This document shows positions 26,479-32,024 of a DNA stretch of 32,024 nucleotides, piece after piece (within the stretch, counting starts at the first letter, position 1; each line of letters starts with the position of its first letter). A program made the position numbers and the translations under genes. The notes under the pieces are model-generated. The model saw only the letters and a list, made by a program, of their open reading frames with translations, was not told the DNA's origin and searched no databases. The DNA comes from Archaeoglobaceae archaeon (lineage in GTDB: Archaea; Halobacteriota; Archaeoglobi; Archaeoglobales; Archaeoglobaceae): positions 1 to 32,024 of the forward strand of contig WAPX01000006.1 of NCBI GenBank assembly GCA_015520485.1, given 5' to 3'.

Positions 26479-27215
26479 ACTATCACCACATCTTCCCCAT
26501 CTGTAAGAACTTTCATCCCTTCAACTTCAACTCTCACTTTTTCAGCCCTCTGCTTTCTTGTACTGTATGGAACGTTCAACGGGATTTTGTCGGCATTAAC
26601 GTAGTCACCAATTGGGGATTTTCTAAAATCAACTACATCAAAAGAAATTAAATTACCGCTACGGAGTTTTACGTATCCAGTGAAATAGTAATCTGTTTCT
26701 ACCACGCTACAATCCACAGAACTTGCTTTTTTCAGCTTAACGCTCTCAACACTTACAGTAGATTCTTTGGAACCTATCCTCGATATGCCCCATGCTGCAA
26801 GCTTTAGAGTGTTTAGATCACCAACTATACGCTCTGCCTCACTCTCGTCAACAACATATATGACATCGATACTACCATCACTAGACAAACTGTAAACTTT
26901 CTCAAGCGACACAGCATCACTCTGAACGACTTTTTCTTCCTTTCTGTACCAAAATACTCTCGTTAAATCCCCATATTTGATTACTGGAACATTTATCCTT
27001 GCATTTACTGAAATAAACATTTTCCTATATCTATCGGCACTGCTAATTTCACCATCGTTTTCAGGAACTTCAAGTAAGATGTTAAGGGGATAGGCTAAAG
27101 CTCCAATGAATGTTGTTGGTGGGGGAAATAGCAATGCTGGCTTTGACTTACTGAGTGGCACCACTCTTAAGGCATATCCCCAGTGCGGCTGGATAGAAAC
27201 TTTCAAGAAGTACAT
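26475..27215 (-). CDS. cas5: Cas5, type I-A Cascade subunit
   Basis: 246 residues. This RAMP protein caps the 5' handle of crRNA in Cascade. The N-terminal strand FLKVSIQPHWGYALRV and the following PPPTTFIGALAYPL segment are typical of Cas5a. The C-terminal half is beta-rich. The start ATG lies 13 bases inside the end of cas7, so translation is coupled. Nothing is missing compared with the usual length. Confidence 0.88.
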   Translation of the reverse strand: MYFLKVSIQPHWGYALRVVPLSKSKPALLFPPPTTFIGALAYPLNILLEVPENDGEISSADRYRKMFISVNARINVPVIKYGDLTRVFWYRKEEKVVQSDAVSLEKVYSLSSDGSIDVIYVVDESEAERIVGDLNTLKLAAWGISRIGSKESTVSVESVKLKKASSVDCSVVETDYYFTGYVKLRSGNLISFDVVDFRKSPIGDYVNADKIPLNVPYSTRKQRAEKVRVEVEGMKVLTDGEDVVIV

Positions 27216-28231
27216 ACCTTTTCTATTACTTTCTTTATCAATTCTTCCGGCGTGCTTGCCTCCTCATCAGCCTCTGCGTTGTAGCCTATGATGCTGATTG
27301 ACTTGTTCAAGCCAAGCTCATTGTACAGACTAACGACGCTTTTCTTTCTTTCCATCGTTTTTACGTCGTATTCTGGATAAACCGGTGATGAAACCATAAA
27401 CGGCAAATCAGAAACACTTGCAACCATATCTGTGATTTCTGCTACTGGCAGAAACCTCGTTCTTTTCCCTCCAAAGTCGTAAAGTGTCATTTTTAGAGCT
27501 AGTAGAGCGACTTTTTTCCTTTTTTCTATTTCTTCATCATCCAGTACTTTTTCAACAGTTGTCATTGACGTGTAACCGATGCCACTGAGGTTTATGTTAA
27601 AAAGCAAAGCGTATACTGCTGATGATAGCTCGACATAGTATATCATCTGTGCAGCTCTATCAACAACTCTCTCCTCTGTTTCTTTTCCTTTCATAGTTTC
27701 CGATGGTGCGTGCCTTGCATGGAATTGTGTTTCTGTCACGGCAGCATTGATTGTTTCAACCGTTGGAACTATATAGCCAACCTGAAATAGTGATGTTCTT
27801 CTCACTGGTGGGTCCTCAGCATGTAAAAAGCCACCAATGTCTTCGACAAGGCAGCTTTTTATGATTGCCGCTTCGAACTCTTTTTTGTACTCTGGAACTT
27901 TTTCTTTTTTGACTTTGCCTCTCTTCTTCCACACTTCTGAAATCCTATCGTCGATGTGGTCTTTATCCATATGCTTGTAAAATTCTCCAATCCTACACCA
28001 CTTGCAAACTGGTGGCAAATCATAAATCACTTCAGCCGCTCTTACAAGGTTCTCCTGATATGCATGTCCAAAACTTTCTCCACTTATAGCTGGAACCCAT
28101 TTCACGCTGTACCCATTCTCGCTTCTAATAACCACGGGAGCTCTCCTGTGTTTAGTGACGTTGCCAACAGTCTCAACCATGTTCAATGCTTCGAGGTTTG
28201 CTACAAATCTAACGCCTACAGACACGAACAT
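27203..28231 (-). CDS. cas7: Cas7 (Csa2), backbone subunit of type I-A Cascade
   Basis: 342 residues. Multiple copies form the helical backbone that binds the crRNA spacer. The N-terminus FVSVGVRFVANLEALNMVET and the segments VPAISGESFGHAYQE and RRTSLFQVGYIVPTVE are characteristic of Csa2/DevR-like Cas7. An internal Cys76-x2-Cys79 pair may help fold an insertion. GAGGTGAG precedes the ATG by four bases. The gap from csa5 is only four bases. Confidence 0.92.
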   Translation of the reverse strand: MFVSVGVRFVANLEALNMVETVGNVTKHRRAPVVIRSENGYSVKWVPAISGESFGHAYQENLVRAAEVIYDLPPVCKWCRIGEFYKHMDKDHIDDRISEVWKKRGKVKKEKVPEYKKEFEAAIIKSCLVEDIGGFLHAEDPPVRRTSLFQVGYIVPTVETINAAVTETQFHARHAPSETMKGKETEERVVDRAAQMIYYVELSSAVYALLFNINLSGIGYTSMTTVEKVLDDEEIEKRKKVALLALKMTLYDFGGKRTRFLPVAEITDMVASVSDLPFMVSSPVYPEYDVKTMERKKSVVSLYNELGLNKSISIIGYNAEADEEASTPEELIKKVIEKVCTS

Positions 28232-28235
28232 GTTC

Positions 28236-28598
28236 TCACCTCGTTAAATACGTAAATGCCAAAGCCGAAGCAATCCTACAAATTCTCAAATCCTTAGCAG
28301 CCGAATCCAAGAATTTTTGAATTACGTCCGAAGGAGGTACGTATGGCGTAATGTTGTATTCCTTACCTTTTGAATCTATGTACACTTTTTTTCCGTCTTC
28401 CTTAGTTCTAACATTGCCCATACCTGCTTTACTTTCTCTCAGAGCTTCGTATATTGTCCTTTCGACGATTTCTATGTTGTACGTGTTTGATAGTCTGTCT
28501 ACGTAACCATAGTTACCAAGCTCAACAAAAAATCGTAACATTCTGGCTATCTCTTTTGCAACACCCCACTCTTCATCAGAAAGTTGTTTCTGTTGCAT
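28236..28598 (-). CDS. csa5: Csa5, small subunit of type I-A Cascade
   Basis: 120 residues, largely helical with a short beta insertion. This is the type I-A Cascade small subunit (Cas11a), which helps hold the displaced strand. The assignment rests on size, position directly ahead of cas7, and the LRICRIASALAFTYL end. It is the first gene of the operon. The TATA box at 28621-28628 is about 27 bases upstream of the ATG and no ribosome binding site is present, so the mRNA is probably leaderless. Confidence 0.85.
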   Translation of the reverse strand: MQQKQLSDEEWGVAKEIARMLRFFVELGNYGYVDRLSNTYNIEIVERTIYEALRESKAGMGNVRTKEDGKKVYIDSKGKEYNITPYVPPSDVIQKFLDSAAKDLRICRIASALAFTYLTR

Positions 28599-28620
28599 AC
28601 ACTTACACTATTCAGACTCA

Positions 28621-28628
28621 TATTTATA
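28621..28628 (-). promoter_or_regulatory. TATA box of the cas operon
   Basis: On the minus strand this reads TATAAATA, preceded by A-rich sequence fitting a TFB recognition element. Its centre is about 27 bases from the csa5 ATG, which predicts a leaderless transcript for the whole cas operon. Confidence 0.75.
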
Positions 28629-28645
28629 ATTTTCTATTTGCTTAG

Positions 28646-28666
28646 AATGTAGATTCATTCCAAAAT
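28646..28666. promoter_or_regulatory. Degenerate operator-like inverted repeat upstream of the cas promoter
   Basis: The right arm (28657-28666) is ATTCCAAAAT, identical to the right arm of the perfect palindrome at 29055-29075. The left arm matches six of ten bases, and the centre base is the same. It lies about 16 bases upstream of the csa5 TATA box. Another left-arm-like sequence (ATTTCGGAATCAT) sits at 28695-28707. These are candidate sites for the antitoxin or for Csa3. Confidence 0.5.
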
Positions 28667-28703
28667 GAGTTAAATTAATCTGTCTTATACCACTATTTCG
28701 GAA

Positions 28704-29000
28704 TCATAATCTACCGTACATCTTATGTGCTTGCTCGATTGTCATTATATCAAGTATCTTAACGACTCTTTCGTCCTCAATAATTCTGTAAAAAACAGTG
28801 TATGACCTAGCAATATGCATGCGATATAACTCGTAATCTGGTAAGTTCAACTTCTTTTTGCTTCCTCCCCTCTCTGGATACGGATTATCCCTTAAAGTTT
28901 TGAGTTTTTCTCTTACGATTCTTTGACTTTTTTCAGGAAGATTCCCTATGAACTTCTCAGCTTTTTTACTTATCAAAATCTTCCACGGTTGAAAATGCAT
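28704..29000 (-). CDS. RelE/ParE-family toxin
   Basis: 98 residues with the compact RelE fold. It opens with a beta strand (WKILISKKAEKFIGNLPEK), has a central helix-rich part ending in LRDNPYPERGG, and then strands typical of the family: YRMHIARSYTVFYRIIEDERVVKILDI. RelE toxins cut mRNA on the ribosome, and ParE relatives poison gyrase. Sequence alone favours RelE. A TATA-like AATTTAAATA at 29021-29030 lies about 27 bases before the ATG, so the toxin may have its own leaderless promoter in addition to read-through from the antitoxin gene. Confidence 0.85.
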   Translation of the reverse strand: MHFQPWKILISKKAEKFIGNLPEKSQRIVREKLKTLRDNPYPERGGSKKKLNLPDYELYRMHIARSYTVFYRIIEDERVVKILDIMTIEQAHKMYGRL

Positions 29001-29054
29001 ATCAGCATTATATCATAAGATATTTAAATTTTTCCACTAAATACATTTCATTAG

Positions 29055-29075
29055 ATTTTGGAATCATTCCAAAAT
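29055..29075. promoter_or_regulatory. Perfect 10-bp inverted repeat (operator candidate)
   Basis: ATTTTGGAAT (29055-29064), one C, then ATTCCAAAAT (29066-29075) form a perfect palindrome. It lies just past the antitoxin stop and about 25 bases upstream of the predicted toxin TATA box. Ribbon-helix-helix or winged-helix dimers bind such sites. Confidence 0.7.
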
Positions 29076-29077
29076 AA

Positions 29078-29263
29078 TTAGAATATTAGTTCAACAAACT
29101 CTTCTTCCTCTTCGATCTTTTTCATGTCTCTAACTAACTTACGCTTCTTCTCCCTATCTAAAAGTTCAATCAACAAATCGTTGAATGTCTGGTTTGGTTT
29201 CTTTAATGCCTGTAGCTCCTTCCATACTTCTTCTGAAACAGAAATCTTCTTAGTTGCACTCAT
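29078..29263 (-). CDS. Antitoxin, VapB/UPF0330-like
   Basis: 61 residues from the ATG at 29263. A TTG at 29281 would add six residues. The N-terminus KKISVSEEVWKELQALKKPN is the strand-helix opening of archaeal VapB-type (UPF0330/DUF217-like) antitoxins. It is followed by a second helix and a highly charged tail rich in Glu that would mask the toxin. This antitoxin group usually partners VapC PIN-domain toxins, so pairing with a RelE-like toxin is notable. A TATA-like GAAAATTTAA at 29291-29300 would give a leaderless mRNA. Confidence 0.8.
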   Translation of the reverse strand: MSATKKISVSEEVWKELQALKKPNQTFNDLLIELLDREKKRKLVRDMKKIEEEEEFVELIF

Positions 29264-29329
29264 TGTAGTTTTTTGATTCAAGCGGATAGTTAAATTTTCT
29301 CCTTTTAGTTTTCTGTCCTCTATCCCGCA

Positions 29330-29720
29330 AGCTCAAGTTAGCACTCCAATAATTATAGAATGCTACAAAACTCTCCAACCAGCTCTGCACCATTCAAAAG
29401 AATTTCTATAATGGGCATCTTAGTCTTCTCCCTAACCTTCTACGGCATTCACCAAATGTTTCATGCCTGTACTTTTACCACTTTGCCACAGATACAATAA
29501 TGCGTCATCAACTACTTCTGGCTTATTTTCACAGTACTTTAAGACTTCTTTCAAAAGAACGTAAGCCATGAAAGGGGCTTCTTCCTTCAGAAGTGTCCAT
29601 ATAGTAAGACTTTCCTTTGTATCAATCTATAGCTGCCCATACGAAGATTAGCTTTCTTTTAATATCCTCTTTTCACCTCCTCATTGTCCGTTGTTAAAAC
29701 AACGACACCACTGATCGGCT
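29330..29720 (-). pseudogene. Decayed IS6-like transposase, second copy
   Basis: On the minus strand, in shifting frames, pieces of the same transposase as at 3-312 can be read in order: an NEEVKRGY segment near 29665-29690, FVWAAID near 29632-29650, AYVLLKEVLKYCENKPEVV near 29520-29570, a degenerate stretch around 29420-29500, and WLESFVAFYNYW near 29345-29385. Frameshifts and stops are frequent, so it is inactive. It fills the otherwise gene-free stretch between the toxin-antitoxin pair and the CARF gene. Confidence 0.8.
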
Positions 29721-29790
29721 CAGCTACTCCATCGATGAATGCCGTTATTACTGGCGGGATTTAGGTCGAGAGGGGCTATTACGGAGGTTC

Positions 29791-30558
29791 TTATTTTAGC
29801 TCCTCAGCCACTCTCCACAAATTCCACATAAGCTTCCCTATTGACGTAATTTCGTAGCCTCTAACTTCACCACGTTCGCCGTGAATTGGCTGTATCAAAT
29901 GATTTTTCAATAGCAATTCATCTGCTTTTCTTACATCATATATTCGCCCACTTTGTGTCTGGATGAAAGGTTCAAGTTTTTCCATGACATCTTTTTTCAG
30001 CATTATCGGAAATGGCGGAATTTCCACAACGTCTCCAATAATCTCATGCCTATAGTATGTCGGAATTCCTAAAGTAGAGCCAATAGCAACAAGCAAAGAG
30101 ACTTCAGGTTTGAGACCACCAGTAGCATTGAAGTATATCTTCCTGTCTTTCCAGCTTTTTACTTTTTCCGCAACTGTTTTCAGGAATTCTACTAATCCCT
30201 CATAGAAGTCACCACCCCTTACATTGTAACCTCGTACACGCTTTACGTGAACATCTATTCCCTTTTGTCTAAGGACTTGTTCAAGAACTCTTCCACATAA
30301 CTCGCACTCATCCGTGTCTGTTAGAATCAGATACGCCTCATCAATTTGAACGTCAAACTTTTCTAAGTAGGAGTAAAGTGCATTTAGTTCTGCTGATGCT
30401 TTTTTCGGGTCTTCACTAACGAAAGCAACGAGTTCGCTGACAAACGTTCTGTCATGTAGAAGTCTGCCTATGTCCAGTTGTTTTTGGTCTATACTGTTTT
30501 CTCTACAATAATTCGTCAATATGCTCGTTCCTACCGAGATTATATGGCTGTGCTTCAT
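29791..30558 (-). CDS. CARF-domain protein, APE2256-like; possible ring nuclease
   Basis: 255 residues. The N-terminal CARF domain opens with HIISVGTSILTNYC (5-18) and has the second nucleotide-binding segment NATGGLKPE (144-152). These match the Cas_APE2256/TIGR02619-type CRISPR proteins. Residues 185-255 look like a winged helix (ADELLLKNHLIQPIHG, then YEITSIGKLMW). Related Sulfolobus CARF proteins (Crn1) degrade cyclic tetra-adenylate, so this may switch off type III signalling or act as a regulator. GGAGGTGATAAT is an ideal ribosome binding site, four bases after the preceding gene. CARF assignment is firm, enzymatic activity is inference. Confidence 0.82.
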   Translation of the reverse strand: MKHSHIISVGTSILTNYCRENSIDQKQLDIGRLLHDRTFVSELVAFVSEDPKKASAELNALYSYLEKFDVQIDEAYLILTDTDECELCGRVLEQVLRQKGIDVHVKRVRGYNVRGGDFYEGLVEFLKTVAEKVKSWKDRKIYFNATGGLKPEVSLLVAIGSTLGIPTYYRHEIIGDVVEIPPFPIMLKKDVMEKLEPFIQTQSGRIYDVRKADELLLKNHLIQPIHGERGEVRGYEITSIGKLMWNLWRVAEELK

Positions 30559-30562
30559 ATTA

Positions 30563-31060
30563 TCACCTCCATTTTACTTCCTCAAAGAAAGACAGGAGCA
30601 GGAATAGATTAAGATACAAGTTCCTTAGATATTTCAGACTCATAGCCGCTTTAGGGGGTGTGAACTTACTAATCGCAGAAAGTACATCCTCGAGCTGGTA
30701 GATATAATCCAAAACATCGTCTGTAGAAACACCAATCAATGCTATTTCATTTTGAAGTTTTTCATCTTCCTCACTTTCCACTCTTTTTTTGATTAATTTT
30801 ATATTATCATACAACAAATTTGTTAAAAAATTATGGTGAGATGACAGAATTTCAGCTATCTTCTCAGCTGTATACCCACCAAGATCAATTGGTTTGAAGC
30901 GATGTGACAAAGGAGAGACGTTTCTCAACCTTTTGAATTCTTTTGCTTCTCCCCACTTACTTGTTAAATGTAACAAGCTTTTTCTTTGGTCTTGCTCGAG
31001 TTTAAATAGATTGTCTACGTCAAATATATTTCTAGCAGTCAACCTAATTGTTTCCCACAT
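30563..31060 (-). CDS. Helical protein of unknown function next to the CARF gene
   Basis: About 165 residues from the ATG at 31060, preceded by AGGGG. A TTG at 31123 and an ATG at 31081 are longer alternatives. The protein is almost all alpha, with a long charged coiled-coil-like region near the middle (YDNIKLIKKRVESEEDEKLQ) and a hydrophobic C-terminal helix. Its start lies inside the 3' end of the preceding gene and its stop overlaps the CARF gene's ribosome binding site, so it is coupled on both sides. I do not recognise a family. Its size resembles small helical CRISPR subunits (Cas11-like), but no motif supports this. Confidence 0.65.
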   Translation of the reverse strand: MWETIRLTARNIFDVDNLFKLEQDQRKSLLHLTSKWGEAKEFKRLRNVSPLSHRFKPIDLGGYTAEKIAEILSSHHNFLTNLLYDNIKLIKKRVESEEDEKLQNEIALIGVSTDDVLDYIYQLEDVLSAISKFTPPKAAMSLKYLRNLYLNLFLLLSFFEEVKWR

Positions 31061-31886
31061 TAGTGCCCCTGTTGTATCCATAAGTATAGAGAATAGCTGA
31101 AGAGATATGAGTTTTTTTGCCAAAAACCAGCCGAGAAATTACATGAATTGCTAGCATCAGGAAATCCTTAATTAGTCTTTCAGACCTCTCCAAAAATTCT
31201 GAAAAAATAGATATTTTACTTATTTTTGATTCAGAAAGTTCCTCTACTTTATTTAATGTTTCAGCAAGTTCAAGAAAGAAATCCAAAATCTCTTCTATTT
31301 TATCCACTGTAGATGTCACTAATTCTGAGTATTCGGATACACTATCTCCACTCTTGAGTTTCTCTAATCTAGTTTTGGATTCCTTCAATCTTGTTTGAAA
31401 ATCCTTGAAAAAATCTCCCTCTAGCCTATTCTTTACGAAAATCTCAGAATCTGTAAAATAATCCATCAGCCTTCCGAGAGGATAAAGACAACCTATTGCT
31501 AACCAAGCACAAGGTGCGTTATTTACTACGTCTAAAATTTCTTTTTCTTTAAACTTTCTTAGTGGCACAAGAGTATACGAAATCTCTTCAATACTCAACT
31601 TAATTCGCTTAAACTCATGAAGTAACAATATTACAAATACCGGATACTCTTCTACAATATATTCTTCTTTCTCTTCATCATCTATTCTTTGAATCCTTCT
31701 TTCTATCTTAAAATATGTGGCCTTTAAATCAAGTTTGAAAATAACATCTACGCTTTCTGAGCCGTTTAAAATTTCTATTAGTTTTTCAATGTTCTCGATC
31801 TCGACATGCTCATAGTCTTTTTTAAGAAAAAGTTTACCTTCTCTAACTTCAAACCTGGCCCCAGAATCTAACACAATAACAGTCAT
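31044..31886 (-). CDS. Unknown protein in the CARF operon
   Basis: 280 residues, no family recognised. Residues 1-110 are beta-rich and start with TVIVLDSGARFEVREGKLFL, faintly like the N-terminal beta domain of Cas1, but without the catalytic residues that would support it. Residues 120-280 are helical, with a charged heptad-like stretch (about 165-245, rich in Leu, Lys and Glu) suggesting a coiled coil. The ATG overlaps the preceding stop as ATGA. The C-terminus runs past the likely start of the next gene in another frame. The two could be pieces of one frameshifted gene or independent partners. Confidence 0.7.
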   Translation of the reverse strand: MTVIVLDSGARFEVREGKLFLKKDYEHVEIENIEKLIEILNGSESVDVIFKLDLKATYFKIERRIQRIDDEEKEEYIVEEYPVFVILLLHEFKRIKLSIEEISYTLVPLRKFKEKEILDVVNNAPCAWLAIGCLYPLGRLMDYFTDSEIFVKNRLEGDFFKDFQTRLKESKTRLEKLKSGDSVSEYSELVTSTVDKIEEILDFFLELAETLNKVEELSESKISKISIFSEFLERSERLIKDFLMLAIHVISRLVFGKKTHISSAILYTYGYNRGTNVGNN

Positions 31887-32024
31887 AGTTCAATCTTGCT
31901 TCTTTTCACCTCGTACAGCTTCACGAAAGACTCAAAGAATCTCCATACATCCTTTTCGTTCACGTTTTTTAATTCACTCCACAACTCTTTTGTTATTCTT
32001 TCAGCTATACCAAAGCACTCCTTA
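31883..32024 (-). CDS. C-terminal end of an unidentified gene (partial)
   Basis: Only the last 46 codons are in the window. They form a charged, helical segment (ERITKELWSELKNVNEKDVW then a Phe/Lys-rich end) and a TGA overlapping the next ATG. It belongs to the same operon as the CARF gene. A type III effector subunit or another accessory protein is possible, and the visible part cannot decide. Confidence 0.65.
   Translation of the reverse strand, partial: KECFGIAERITKELWSELKNVNEKDVWRFFESFVKLYEVKRSKIEL

Noticed and set aside
28599-28703. Possible CRISPR array or leader next to csa5
   Set aside because: No repeated unit of 24-37 bases is present. The stretch is a promoter region.
29661-29760. 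Minus-strand open stretch reading PPVITAFIDGVAEPISGVVV and onward
   Set aside because: About 34 codons with stops on both sides. Its end merges into the transposase remnant and no independent gene is supported.
31044-31886. Identification of this protein as Cas1
   Set aside because: Only the first 35 or so residues look vaguely similar. The conserved Glu, His and Asp/Glu metal ligands of Cas1 cannot be placed.

Overview
The window looks like a chromosomal segment of a hyperthermophilic euryarchaeon, most likely from the Archaeoglobales. The evidence is a single-type archaeal MCM helicase, an AglB oligosaccharyltransferase with the WWDYG motif, an Archaeoglobus-like NADP isocitrate dehydrogenase, AGGTGAT-type ribosome binding sites, leaderless promoters and a type I-A CRISPR effector operon. 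The species cannot be named from sequence alone.

Positions 1-5040 form an A+T-rich, rearranged accessory block. It opens with a decayed IS6-like transposase. Then come a short orphan copy of the 3' end of a downstream gene and five leftward genes for secreted or membrane proteins. The best understood is a zinc-dependent phospholipase C-like enzyme at 3963-5039. Two otherwise unrelated proteins here share the same upstream region and signal peptide, and two genes show likely frameshifts.

Positions 5300-21400 are ordinary core genome. They hold MCM, a thioredoxin-fold lipoprotein, AglB, two secreted envelope proteins, an Agl23-type membrane protein, isocitrate dehydrogenase, an operon of a secreted adhesion-like protein with a MacB/LolD-type ABC exporter, small membrane proteins, a WHy/LEA14-type lipoprotein, and a tRNA-Gln that begins at the base after that gene's stop codon. 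N-glycosylation and cell-surface functions dominate.

Positions 21516-28598 hold a compact leftward type I-A interference operon in the order csa5-cas7-cas5-csa4(cas8a2)-cas3'-cas3''-csa3-cas6. Most junctions overlap or are a few bases apart. No cas1, cas2 or cas4 and no CRISPR array lie in the window. Directly upstream is a RelE-like toxin with a VapB/UPF0330-like antitoxin. A perfect 10-bp inverted repeat precedes the toxin, and a degenerate copy precedes the predicted leaderless csa5 promoter. This suggests that the toxin-antitoxin pair and the cas operon may share a regulator.

Positions 29330-29720 are a second decayed IS6-like transposase, inverted relative to the first. Beyond it, 29791-32024 holds another leftward operon: a CARF protein of the APE2256 type, two helical proteins I do not recognise, and the C-terminus of a fourth gene. 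This looks like an accessory CRISPR signalling module and contains the least explained genes in the window.
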